From contig NZ_JAECZC010000093.1 of NCBI RefSeq assembly GCF_016056305.1, positions 1-64,000 on the forward strand: 64,000 nucleotides of DNA. Reading direction: 5' to 3'. The position numbers and the translations under genes are program-made. Source of the DNA: Amazonocrinis nigriterrae CENA67. GTDB taxonomy: Bacteria; Cyanobacteriota; Cyanobacteriia; Cyanobacteriales; Nostocaceae. Below, piece after piece: positions 8,822 through 17,700 of this stretch. Positions within the stretch are counted from its first letter, which is position 1. Every line of letters starts with the position of its first letter. Under the pieces are notes generated by a model. The model did not search any database and was not told the DNA's origin. It saw nothing but the letters and a program-made list of their open reading frames with translations.

Positions 8822-9458
8822 AAGTTTTTTCTCCTCTTTCATAGCGACGGCGGTAGATTAATTCAAGTTGTCCGCCATATTCCTGAATCTGTGCTATTTG
8901 ACGCTGATATAATCCCCGAAAGGCATTGGCAAAGAAAAGTATAAATATAGCAACTATCAATCCTGATGCTGTTGATACTAAAGCTTCACTAATCCCAGAG
9001 GTTACGCCTGCTGTTTTCGTACCTCCCACATCACCGAGATTGAGAGAAGCAAATGAGGCTATCAATCCTAAAACTGTGCCGAGAAGACCTAAAAGGGGTG
9101 CAAGACTGATGATTGTATCGAAAATGTTTTGAAAGCGTTTGAGTATTGGTATCTCAGCTTGCGCTTCGCTTTCTAATGCCAAACGAAATTCCTCTGGTGT
9201 GGGTTCCTCCAATTCTAAAGCGGCAAGAAAAATACGTGCCATTGGTAAATCTGCATTTTGCTGAAGTTTATCCATTGCACTGACGACATTATCATGTCGG
9301 TAGAGATTTAACACTTCTCGCACTACACGGTTTTGACGTTTGTTAAGCTTCAGCCAAAACCTGACACGTTCAATGATCAATGCTACACCCAACACCGAAA
9401 ACCCCAATAGCGGCCACATGACCACGCCACCAGCTGCAAACAGATTACTAATTGCCAT
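8805..9458 (-). CDS. exbB: ExbB/TolQ/MotA-family proton-channel protein
   Basis: A 217-residue inner-membrane protein with three hydrophobic segments (about residues 8-32, 117-138, 153-178). The MotA/TolQ/ExbB signature is in the middle pair (APLLGLLGTVLGLI and GISEALVSTASGLIVAI). It forms the pentameric channel around ExbD. The two genes overlap and form an operon. No tonB is visible in the window, so whether the pair powers TonB or another envelope machine cannot be settled here. The nearby DUF928 and haemagglutinin-CHAT genes face the cell surface too, but no direct link is shown. Confidence 0.9.
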   Translation of the reverse strand: MAISNLFAAGGVVMWPLLGFSVLGVALIIERVRFWLKLNKRQNRVVREVLNLYRHDNVVSAMDKLQQNADLPMARIFLAALELEEPTPEEFRLALESEAQAEIPILKRFQNIFDTIISLAPLLGLLGTVLGLIASFASLNLGDVGGTKTAGVTSGISEALVSTASGLIVAIFILFFANAFRGLYQRQIAQIQEYGGQLELIYRRRYERGEKTYASTR

Positions 9459-9595
9459 CTACTCTTTTTCTCTCAATTAGACATTGCACACCTAGATTAT
9501 CAGATTACTTACTGAAAATATTTATCTTTTGTTTACCGAATAATTGCCTTAAATCCAGTTTCCATAACATAAGTACGGCGATTTTGATGTTCAAC

Positions 9596-10390
9596 TTATT
9601 GAGAAGCTGTAGCAGTACTCAGTTGAATTATAGGTTGGTTAGCGATCGCATCTAGACCGACAGATTTGAACAAGTCTACCCAATCACGAAGCAAGGTGAG
9701 GTCACTAGGATTTGTGGCACGTAAATCAGCGAGAGTTTTTAAGGTATCATTCCAATAACCGTTGTCTGCGTAAATAAACACACGTTGTCTATTTGTCGCT
9801 GTTTGCAACTGTTGAGTTACCGTTGCAGTTGGTTGCACTCGTTGTATCCAACCGCTAGTAACTGGATCACCGCTGCGATCGCCTCCGGTAGGATCGCAAA
9901 GTAGGGAAAAGCGCCAACTGTATTTCTGACCAACCTTTAACCCAGGAAAATCGGCTGGTAGAGTATAACTCATAATGCCTTTATTAGCATTTAAAGGCAC
10001 TGTTTTCTCTAGGAGTATTTCGTCTCCTGTTTCATTTTGCAGGAGAAATGCTGCTTGTGTTGCCGAAGTTTGAGGTACACTGACAAAAAATGTCGGGCGA
10101 TCGCTTAATGTTAATTGCACTGGAAGGTCAGTAGATGCCATTGTCACAGGTTTAGCCGGTACCACTGCACTGATTTCTTGAGGACTGCATTCCCCACGCG
10201 CTGCACCAGATTCTAAATTGCGGGAACCCCGAATATTAGGTACTTTGAATCTTAGTAAAGAACGGCGACGCGGTACAAATCTTTGGGCAATTGTATTTGC
10301 AGGAATGGCTGTTGCTGCTACAGTGGTGAGCAAAAAATCTGTGGATAAAGTTAAGCCTAGTGTCAGCAAAAGTAAAGTTTTTTTAAGCAT
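9596..10390 (-). CDS. DUF928 family secreted protein
   Basis: A 264-residue exported protein typical of cyanobacteria. A Sec signal peptide covers residues 1 to about 30 (LLLLTLGLTLSTDFLLTTVA...ANTIAQ). The mature protein shows the DUF928 hallmarks: ECSPQEISAVVPAK, FFVSVPQT, the strand EILLEKTVPL, the block SLLCDPTGGDRSGDPVTSGWIQR and the C-terminal helix-rich WYN-type end. Function is unknown. In cyanobacterial genomes DUF928 genes commonly lie near CHASE2, haemagglutinin and CHAT genes, and that is the case here (CHASE2 starts 422 bp away divergently; haemagglutinin-CHAT at 14.8 kb). An envelope or surface role in that gene group is an inference. Confidence 0.82.
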   Translation of the reverse strand: MLKKTLLLLTLGLTLSTDFLLTTVAATAIPANTIAQRFVPRRRSLLRFKVPNIRGSRNLESGAARGECSPQEISAVVPAKPVTMASTDLPVQLTLSDRPTFFVSVPQTSATQAAFLLQNETGDEILLEKTVPLNANKGIMSYTLPADFPGLKVGQKYSWRFSLLCDPTGGDRSGDPVTSGWIQRVQPTATVTQQLQTATNRQRVFIYADNGYWNDTLKTLADLRATNPSDLTLLRDWVDLFKSVGLDAIANQPIIQLSTATASQ

Positions 10391-10400
10391 ATTTTGTCAG

Positions 10401-10438
10401 AGGCAGAAGGCAGAAGGCAGAAAGCAGAAGGCAGGAGG
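10401..10438 (+). repeat. STRR-type array (GGCAGAA)
   Basis: Five to six AGGCAGA-type heptamers next to the start of the DUF928 gene. Confidence 0.8.
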
Positions 10439-10692
10439 TAGAAACTCTCGATATCTGAATTTTGAGTTATAGATTTTCTACCTCAGTTAAAAGCAAACTG
10501 TTGTAATTATGTTCACCTACTTAGCAAAAGTCAGTCTGCACAGATGTAAATTATTTTTATTACAAAAAATATCATGTTTGAACAGTATATTTTTGAGCTA
10601 ATGACTAGCTCATTTTTAGGAAAGTTCCTATTTTTGTATAAAATCATTAAAGATTCAATAGTAATATCAATTTAATTAAAGTTTACGACACA

Positions 10693-10724
10693 TAGTAGGG
10701 GCGTACAGCTGTACGCCCCTACTA
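10693..10724. repeat. perfect 32-bp palindrome
   Basis: Each half reads TAGTAGGGGCGTACAG, meeting at an AG|CT centre. A T-run follows at 10730. This is a dispersed intergenic hairpin of a type common in Nostocales; it could end transcription reaching it from the left. Confidence 0.85.
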
Positions 10725-10811
10725 AAAACATTTTTTACCAAATTAGTGAAAAAATCAGGATCAATGTTATAACTTTACCTAATCTACAGGGAGTTTTGAG
10801 GGAATACACTC

Positions 10812-12518
10812 ATGGTAGGTGATAGTTCAAAACCTCACAATTTACTTTCATCATTGTTGAGTGTAGGCAGTACTGTAATTGTTACTAGCTTAGCGATTAC
10901 AGGGATAATCATGGGATTGCGGACGTTAGGTAGCTTGGAAGGACTGGAGTTAGCTGCTTTCGATCAGCTAATTAGAATGCGTCCTGATGAAGGCCCAGAC
11001 AACCGCTTTTTAATAGTTGGCATCAATGACGTAGACATTCAAACACGCAAAGAGTACCCGATTCAAGATGGTACATTAGCCAAGGTTTTGGCGAAACTAG
11101 AGGAACATGAACCGCGTGTAATTGGTGTAGATATTTTAAGAGATGTGCCGCAAGGTGCAGCAGCAGGTCGTGCAGAGTTGGTTAAGCGGTTGTCTCAGGG
11201 CGATCGCATTGTAGCAGCTTGTGTGGTAAGTAAAGCCGATTCTCCTGGGATTGCCGCTGCACCAGGCATTCCAGAAGACCGTGTGGGAGTTGCCGACTTT
11301 CCTGTAGATGCTGGTGGAATTGTTAGACAAGGTATGGTGATTACCATTCCTCAAGCCTCGAAACTGCCAGCAGCCAATCAACATATCTGCAATTACGCCA
11401 ATGCAGAAAATCAACTGCCATCCTTGAGTTTTCAAATGGCAGTGCGTTACTTAGAAGCAAAGGGAATTGAAGCGAAACTGACAAAATCTGGCGAAATACA
11501 ATTTAATTCCACTGTTATTAAACGTTTATCACCTAATGCCAGCGGTTATCGCAACGCCAATACCGGAGATTACCAAATACTACTGAATTATCGTTCTGCC
11601 AAAAACGTCGCCAAGCAAGTATCAATCAGCGACATACTTGCAGATAAAGTTGATCCAGCTTTAATTAAAGACAAGATTGTGATGATTGGTTACACAGCAC
11701 CCATTGTCAAAGATGATTTTTACACACCGTATAGTGGGGCAGCCCAAGACAGTCAAAAAATGCCTGGAGTGGCGGTTCATGTACAAAATGCCAGTCAGAT
11801 ATTGAGTGCAGTTTTGGATCAGCGATCGCTATTTTGGTATTGGGATCAGTGGCAAGAAAATGTGTGGATCTTCGCTTGGTCTTTGGTAGGAGGATTCTTA
11901 GCCTGGCGGATTCGCAAACCTTGGCTGTTAATTTTAGGTACTGGGGTTGCGATCGCTGGCTTATTTGGCAGTGCCTATATAATATTTCTCCAAGCTGGTT
12001 GGATACCCTTAATACCGCCAGCATTGGGACTATTAATAACTGCTGTTGGTGTAGTGTTGATAGATAGATATGCTGCGACAATTGTCAAGACTGTGAAAGG
12101 TTTCTTAAAAATCAATATTGAAATTGACGAAGCCAAAAAGGATGCAGAAGTAGCTGCGATCGCAGAAAGTGATTATTTTTTGGAATTGCAGCAAAAAGCC
12201 AAAGATTTGCGGAATAGAGACAACAAAGAAGTTTCGCCAACAGCAACCACACCTATTGTCACCGACAACTTAGAATCAAATAATCTGAGTCTCCAAGAAG
12301 TAATTGACATTCCAAAAACTTCTCAACCAATCGCAGAAATAGATTACTTGCAACAGGTGCGTGATAGACGTAATCAACTCAATTTACAACAAAATAATAC
12401 TGATACCAACAACTTAGAAACAAGCCAGACACAAACAACAGTTGAAGATCAAGAAGAAATAGAATATTTGCAGCAATTACAACGCCGAGGTAAAAAGCTA
12501 AGAGAAACTGAAAAATGA
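10812..12518 (+). CDS. CHASE2 domain membrane sensor protein
   Basis: A 568-residue protein. An N-terminal membrane helix (about 18-40) is followed by an extracytoplasmic CHASE2 sensor domain (about 45-330), with the family patterns AAFDQLIRMRP, VGINDVDIQ, VIGVDILRDVPQG and KIVMIGYTAP...DDFYTPYS. Two or three further membrane helices follow (about 345-420), then a polar cytosolic tail rich in Gln, Asn and Glu with three copies of a (E/D)YLQQ(L/V) motif. No kinase, cyclase or other output domain is attached. The signal must therefore pass to partners, probably the winged-helix protein whose start codon overlaps its stop (ATGA) and the ParA-like ATPase downstream. The ligand is unknown. Confidence 0.85.
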   Translation: MVGDSSKPHNLLSSLLSVGSTVIVTSLAITGIIMGLRTLGSLEGLELAAFDQLIRMRPDEGPDNRFLIVGINDVDIQTRKEYPIQDGTLAKVLAKLEEHEPRVIGVDILRDVPQGAAAGRAELVKRLSQGDRIVAACVVSKADSPGIAAAPGIPEDRVGVADFPVDAGGIVRQGMVITIPQASKLPAANQHICNYANAENQLPSLSFQMAVRYLEAKGIEAKLTKSGEIQFNSTVIKRLSPNASGYRNANTGDYQILLNYRSAKNVAKQVSISDILADKVDPALIKDKIVMIGYTAPIVKDDFYTPYSGAAQDSQKMPGVAVHVQNASQILSAVLDQRSLFWYWDQWQENVWIFAWSLVGGFLAWRIRKPWLLILGTGVAIAGLFGSAYIIFLQAGWIPLIPPALGLLITAVGVVLIDRYAATIVKTVKGFLKINIEIDEAKKDAEVAAIAESDYFLELQQKAKDLRNRDNKEVSPTATTPIVTDNLESNNLSLQEVIDIPKTSQPIAEIDYLQQVRDRRNQLNLQQNNTDTNNLETSQTQTTVEDQEEIEYLQQLQRRGKKLRETEK

Positions 12519-12811
12519 ATAACCAAGACTTTGAACAATCATCAGCACAAGAAAGTATTGCAGACCTGATAAATTTACCTGATGAACAGCGACAAATTGT
12601 AACTTTCATCATTCGTCAACAAAAAGCCACTTTAGCAGAAATTGCAGTTCATACAAATCTGCCAGAAGGAGTTATACAACAGCACCTAAATAACCTAATA
12701 AATCAAACATTTATTCAGGAAATAATTGAAACTGACACTATTTACTATCAACCTAAATTGCCTAGTAAAAATAAAAATCAACTTAATCAAAACATTTGGA
12801 ACAAACTTTAA
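12515..12811 (+). CDS. small winged helix-turn-helix protein
   Basis: A 98-residue cytosolic protein with one predicted winged helix: NLPDEQRQIVTFIIRQQKA, a helix-turn-helix segment AEIAVHTNLPEGVIQQHLNN, and a wing TFIQEIIETDTIYYQP. This is the MarR/ArsR-like fold used to bind DNA. The ATG overlaps the CHASE2 stop by four bases, so the two proteins are almost certainly co-translated and probably act together; the short acidic N-terminus could contact the CHASE2 tail. It might be a transcription regulator controlled by the sensor or a protein-protein adaptor. The exact family is not recognised. Confidence 0.78.
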   Translation: MNNQDFEQSSAQESIADLINLPDEQRQIVTFIIRQQKATLAEIAVHTNLPEGVIQQHLNNLINQTFIQEIIETDTIYYQPKLPSKNKNQLNQNIWNKL

Positions 12812-12840
12812 AACCTCAAAATGTATACTCTCTGCGTCAC

Positions 12841-12884
12841 GGACACTTTCCTCAACGGGGAGGAACCCCCGCACGGAAGTGTCC
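12841..12884. repeat. GC-rich palindromic element inside a CTCTGCG-type repeat
   Basis: Terminal arms GGACACTTTCC (12841-12851) and GGAAGTGTCC (12875-12884) flank a CCTCAACGGGGAGG hairpin. Outside lie CTCTGCGTC on the left and CTCTGTGCCTCTACGTG on the right, as if the element split a CTCTGCG-type array. Confidence 0.6.
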
Positions 12885-12944
12885 TCCTCTGTGCCTCTAC
12901 GTGAAATAAAAATTCATGATCATTTAAAAACAAACAAGTAATAT

Positions 12945-12974
12945 CAACTGACAACTGACAACTGACAACTGACA
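12945..12974 (+). repeat. STRR-type array (CAACTGA x4)
   Basis: Four CAACTGA heptamers 12 bp before the ParA-like gene, the same unit as 2661-2697. Confidence 0.85.
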
Positions 12975-12985
12975 CAATACTAATT

Positions 12986-13750
12986 ATGTCAAAAATTGTA
13001 TCAATTCATTCATTTCGGGGTGGTACAGGCAAATCGAATTCAACTGCTAACCTAGCCGCAATAGTTGCTCGTCATGGGTATCGCGTCGGTATTATTGACA
13101 CTGACATACAATCACCAGGTATTCACGTCCTTTTTGGTTTTGATGAGCAGAAAATGAAATACTCCCTCAATGATTATCTATGGGGACGCTGTAATATAGA
13201 AGACACTGCCTATGATGTTAGTTCAATTTTAGGTAAAACCAAACAAGCAAATAGCCATATTTACTTAATTCCTTCCAGTATTAAAGCTAAAGATATTACC
13301 AAAGTGTTGCGGGAAGGCTTTGATTTTAATTTGCTCAATGATGGCTTTCAAGAACTACTTAATACACTAAAGTTAGACTACTTATTTATAGATACACATC
13401 CAGGATTAAACGAAGAAACTTTACTTTCAATTGTCATTTCTGATATTTTGGTACTTATACTGCGTCCCGATCGCCAAGATTTTCAAGGTACTGCCGTTAC
13501 AGTTGAAGTAGCCCGTAAATTGGAAGTCCCAAAAATGTTACTGTTAATTAACAAAGCATTACCAGCGCTAGATTTTGATGCTTTGCGCCAACAGGTAGAA
13601 AAGACTTATAACGCACCTGTAGCTGGTATTTTGCCAGTAGCAGAAGAATTAATGCAATTAGCAAGCAGCGATGTTTTCTGCTTGCGTCACCCAGAACACC
13701 CCTTTAGTAAAGTGATGGAAAAAGTTGCTCAAATGATTATGCAAAAATAA
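12986..13750 (+). CDS. ParA/MinD-like P-loop ATPase
   Basis: A 254-residue ATPase of the SIMIBI ParA/MinD class. The deviant Walker A is FRGGTGKSN (residues 10-18), with K16 and S17 for the phosphates. The family's signature lysine before GG is an arginine here (R11). Switch I is in IIDTDIQSPG (about 37-45) and Walker B in LDYLFIDTHPG (about 127-137). The membrane-targeting amphipathic helix of MinD is not obvious at the C-terminus. It lies 174 bp downstream of the CHASE2/winged-helix pair on the same strand. A spatial or scaffold role with them is an inference; plasmid or chromosome partition is unlikely without a ParB partner. Confidence 0.83.
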   Translation: MSKIVSIHSFRGGTGKSNSTANLAAIVARHGYRVGIIDTDIQSPGIHVLFGFDEQKMKYSLNDYLWGRCNIEDTAYDVSSILGKTKQANSHIYLIPSSIKAKDITKVLREGFDFNLLNDGFQELLNTLKLDYLFIDTHPGLNEETLLSIVISDILVLILRPDRQDFQGTAVTVEVARKLEVPKMLLLINKALPALDFDALRQQVEKTYNAPVAGILPVAEELMQLASSDVFCLRHPEHPFSKVMEKVAQMIMQK

Positions 13751-13751
13751 A

Positions 13752-13782
13752 GGGAATTGGGAATTGGGAATTGGGAATTGGG
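13752..13782 (+). repeat. STRR-type array (GGGAATT)
   Basis: Four GGGAATT heptamers between the stop codons of the convergent ParA-like and methyltransferase genes. Confidence 0.85.
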
Positions 13783-13808
13783 AAAAAATTTCTCCCTCAT
13801 TTTATCAA

Positions 13809-14555
13809 CTATTTAATGCATTCAATACCAATTAAAGGCGGATAGTTAAGGAAATCTTGCCAAAACTCTTGACTCTCTTCCTTTAGCGCATCTGGAGAAA
13901 GAAGTGGTTTTTGCCACCGCACTTGTTTAAATCCGGCAGTTTGAAATGCCCATTCATAAGTATCTCGGCTCAAGTAATAATTATCGAAGCTGAATTCTTC
14001 ACCATCAACAACAAATGTGAATTTGATAGGTGTACCTTCTGCAAGCGGTTCAGAAATGCTTTTAATAAATCCATATTTTTCTGTTGCCAGAAAAGAATCT
14101 GGGGATTGTTCATTATTATCATTAACAGTAACAAAACGCCCGCCTGGTTTGAGGTTGGCGTATATGCTTTGACACATCAAAAGCAATTGTTCTTTGGTTT
14201 GGGTATAATTTAGTAGATATGCAGCCACTACCAAATCAAAGCTACCAATCACACCCAGTTCTTGTACATCAGCAATGATATATTTAATTCCTTGTGGTTT
14301 TAAGGCTTCTTGTTGTCTTGCTAGTTCGATCATTTTTTCGGAATTGTCCACTCCAACTACAGATGCAGCACCCTGGAGTTGGAATTGTCTAGTATAAAAT
14401 CCTTCACCGCAAGCCAGATCCAAGAGTGATTTGCCTGCGATATCACCTAGCAGATGAAAAAATGTATATGCCTCTACATGGAGTCGAAAAGGCAATTCTT
14501 TAGATTTTTTATACTGCTTAGCTATAGTGTCATAATCAGTTGTCATTTTCGTCAT
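13809..14555 (-). CDS. class I SAM-dependent methyltransferase, substrate unknown
   Basis: A 248-residue enzyme. Motif I is SLLDLACGEGFYTR (about residues 38-51), followed by the acidic ribose-binding residue in GVDNSEKMIELAR, motif II DVQELGVIGSFDLVVAAYLLNY, and motif III NLKPGGRFVTVNDN. The fold is complete. The C-terminal part (YYLSRDTYEWAFQTAGF) resembles small-molecule methyltransferases of the toxoflavin/ubiquinone-like groups, but the substrate cannot be read from sequence. An AGGAATTAGG stretch before the ATG gives an acceptable ribosome-binding site. It stands alone, ending head-on against the ParA-like gene. Confidence 0.82.
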   Translation of the reverse strand: MTKMTTDYDTIAKQYKKSKELPFRLHVEAYTFFHLLGDIAGKSLLDLACGEGFYTRQFQLQGAASVVGVDNSEKMIELARQQEALKPQGIKYIIADVQELGVIGSFDLVVAAYLLNYTQTKEQLLLMCQSIYANLKPGGRFVTVNDNNEQSPDSFLATEKYGFIKSISEPLAEGTPIKFTFVVDGEEFSFDNYYLSRDTYEWAFQTAGFKQVRWQKPLLSPDALKEESQEFWQDFLNYPPLIGIECIK

Positions 14556-14580
14556 AAGTGCCTAATTCCTATCTTTGTGC

Positions 14581-14697
14581 GGGCAGTCCGTTCAAGTCGG
14601 CAAAGCCTTTCGGCAGTTCCTCCTGGGGGAAACCCCCAAGATCGGACTGCCGACGCTCCTGCGTCGCTAACGCTGCGCTAACACCACACGGCTGCCC
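14581..14697. repeat. GC-rich palindromic element with GGGCAG/CTGCCC ends
   Basis: The outer ends GGGCAG (14581-14586) and CTGCCC (14692-14697) are inverted. An inner pair GGCAGTCCG (14582-14590) and CGGACTGCC (14644-14652) marks a sub-module. It contains TCGCTAACGCTGCGCTAAC, which recurs at 45502-45520, and GGGGGAAACCCCC. It abuts a CTTTGTG-type hairpin repeat on its right. Confidence 0.7.
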
Positions 14698-14756
14698 TTG
14701 TCTTAGTGCCTTTTGTGGTTTAAAATTTTTTACCACTAAGACACCAAGACACAAAG
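14698..14756. repeat. CTTTGTG-type hairpin repeat, copy 1
   Basis: Arms around TTTAAAATTTTTTA pair CTTAGTG/TTTGTGGT with ACCACTAAG...ACACAAAG. Relatives are at 33173-33228 and, interrupted, at 39166-39322. Confidence 0.75.
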
Positions 14757-14780
14757 TATTTTCAAGTTAGTTATTCCCCT

Positions 14781-17700
14781 TCACCACGGGTTACCAATCA
14801 TTGTAAAGGCAGACCAAAAATAGGGATGTTTTAAGTTTTTGTTGCCGAGTTTGATAAGGGCTGGCGGTAGATTGATATTAAGACTAGAGGTTTTGAGTTT
14901 ACCATCTTCCAAGCGCACCTGTCCTTTGAGCATTGCTATTTGTGCTTGGCGGAGTGCTTCTGCTTTAATGGGGGCTTTTTTTAATTGTTCGTAGAATTCG
15001 CTGATTAATCCTAATGTGCCTTCATCTGATACGTACCACAAACTCGCCAGTGCTGACTTGGCACCAGCTTGGACTGCAAAACCAGCAAAACCTAACTCTG
15101 CTTCTCTATCACCTACGGCGGTACGACAGGCGCTTAGTACTACTAACTCTACAGGAGGGTTATTCCAACCGAGTTCTCGCAACTCATTCATTTTTAATTG
15201 TTTATCCCATAGTTGAATGAAGGAATTAGCGGGGACACCAGGCTTAAATTGTCCGTGGGTAGCTAGGTGGATAATGCCAAAGGGTGTTCGCTGACGTTGT
15301 GCTTGCAGATTTTTCAAGGTAAAGGCTTCGTTTAAGAAAGATTTGCCTGGCCACAAGCTTGAGGTAATTGTAGTCAATTCTGTAGGTACGGCTGGTAAAG
15401 GCTGTTGGTTGGTGAATTCAGATGCACCCATACCCAAAACTTCAGCTTTTTTAATGTCTACATAGCGAGTATCGGTGAGGCTAAGGCTAGGCATTAAGCC
15501 GACGCTGTAACGTTCTACTAAGTATTGTTGACCATCGTGAAGGGCTGCTACAGGTAAGCCTCGCAATCCCTCATCCATGATAAATACTAGATTGGTGATT
15601 TTTCGGTCTTGGAGGTCGGGGTCAATTGATGCAATTAGCCATTTGTATAATTGCTGGGCTGGTTCTAAGTAGTTTTTCAGTAATGCTGGATTTGTAACTC
15701 GAATTTTAAAGGTTTGGGCAAGTTCGATAATTTCCTTGCGCGTGATTTTTAATACTTTGCGAATTGGTTGACCTTTGGCGGTGACAATGAGCAATTCTAG
15801 GCGATCGCTTGGGGATGCTACATTTAATAATCTGGTTTGCTGTTGCTGATTGTCAGCTTTGAGTGTAACTGGTACAAAGCTGACGTAGATGAGTGCAGGT
15901 TTGACGCCAGTTGCTTTTTCAATATTCTGCAAGATATCTTGGGCTTCGTTGAGGCTTTTAATCTCAGGTTGGCTGCTAATTCCCAAGTATTGCTGAACTT
16001 GGTTTGTAAAACTGGCGTCAATTTGTGCTGTCTCTGTGTCGAGTACACTTGTTGGAGAAGAGTTGTTCACCACAGGTAGTTGTTGTGTGGTGGGGGTTTT
16101 TTGCAAGATTTCTGGGTTAATAGAATCTATGGATGTTGGTGTTGGCGTTGGTGTTGGTGTTGGCGTTGGTGTTGGTATCGGCGTTGGGGTAAAGTTGAGA
16201 GTTATTGCTTGTGCGGATGAGTAAGAAACGCGATCGCTTGCTTTAATTGTAAAACCTAAAATGTTACCAGTGGTGTTTGCTGGCGGTGTGTAAACCAAAA
16301 CTGTATCATCTGTAAGAGTGGTTCCCTGTGTGACTGGCGTACCATCTTGTAATGTCAAAGTACCAGATTTTAACTCATCAAAAACTACGCTGATATTGTC
16401 TTGATTATCATCCTTACTTGTGACATTCAAATCTCCAAATTTGAATGTGACTGACTGATTTTCTTCAGTTGTGGGTATGCTAACATTCGTTGTCACAGTA
16501 GGCGGAGTATTAATATAAATAATCGAAATACCGCTAGGTGTACCATCAGCAGTTCCTCCATTTTCTAATACTGGAAATGAGTTGATTGTCGAAGCTGGTG
16601 TAATTGCATTAATTCCTGTATTAATACTTCCCTTTGTACCATTTTGGCTAGCATCACCAACAATAAATGGGACATTATCAGGCCCACCATCATGTTGAAT
16701 TACCACAGATCCTGGTTCACTGTCTCCACTCGTCAAGATAGTATTACCGGTTGCAGTTTCACCATCAATCAAAACTTCTCCTATACCTTTGACAACTCCA
16801 TTAGCTAAAACATTGACATTACCACCTTTAGCACTACCAATAATAAAAGCATTAGCACTAGTGTTGATACTGTCAAAAGTGATATTACCTTTTGCTTCTA
16901 AAGTTACATCTTCACCGACAACAGTACCATAGTTACTGGATGCAGAGGCATTAATAGCATTGGTAACGATATTTCCTTGGGCAATGATGCTGATTTTTCC
17001 ACTTGTACTGTTGCCAGTAGAATCATAATAGCCATTATTTAGAATAGCCCAGGTATCAATATTACCTGTTGTCACATTTCCTGACGCTTGGATGTCTACC
17101 GAACCAGCAATAGAATCAATAGTGATTTCGCCAGGTAAATTGTTAGTTGACGAAGAATTAATCTTACCTGTTGTAATATCACCATTTAAAGCTTCTAAAA
17201 TAACTCTACCTGCTAATCCCAAATCCGAATCGCTTGTATTAATATCACCAACTTGAATATTTGCAGGTGATGATGTAACTCCTGTTGCACTAAAAGTTGT
17301 ACTAGATTCTATTAAATCAGGAGGAATATTCGCGGCTGATTCTAAACTACTCAAACCTGCTCTTAAAATTAAAGCTGGTTCATTAGCTAAAATCTGCTCA
17401 TCTGCCGAACAATCTGTACTGCATATTTCATAATCTGGACTGGTAATTGTAATATTTCCCGCAGTAATACTACCTCTAGATTCGACTTTCAAAGCTGGGC
17501 CTACATAATCACCAAAAGTTACATCTTCTTCAGAACTAATTATTGGATCATAAAGACTGATAAAATTGCCAGCTTCACCTTGAGAATTGAGGATTGAAAA
17601 TTTACCAACACTGAAAAAGTGAGCATCAATAGAAATTGTGCCATCACTAACTAAAGTTAAGTCACCACCACTAATTAAAGGAGTATTATCAAGATGATTT

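Larger units (their letters stand above)
10391..10811. other. divergent intergenic region DUF928 / CHASE2
   Basis: 421 bp without a gene. It holds a GGCAGAA array at 10401-10438, then AT-rich sequence and a perfect 32-bp palindrome at 10693-10724. Promoters for both divergent genes must lie here, but I see no convincing consensus. Confidence 0.7.

Noticed and set aside
12986-13750. Plasmid or chromosome partition ParA
   Set aside because: No ParB gene or parS-like sites nearby; linkage is to CHASE2 and a winged-helix protein.
14569-14754. Overlapping 60-75 codon frames on both strands
   Set aside because: They are readings of the GC-rich palindromic element and the CTTTGTG hairpin, not genes.
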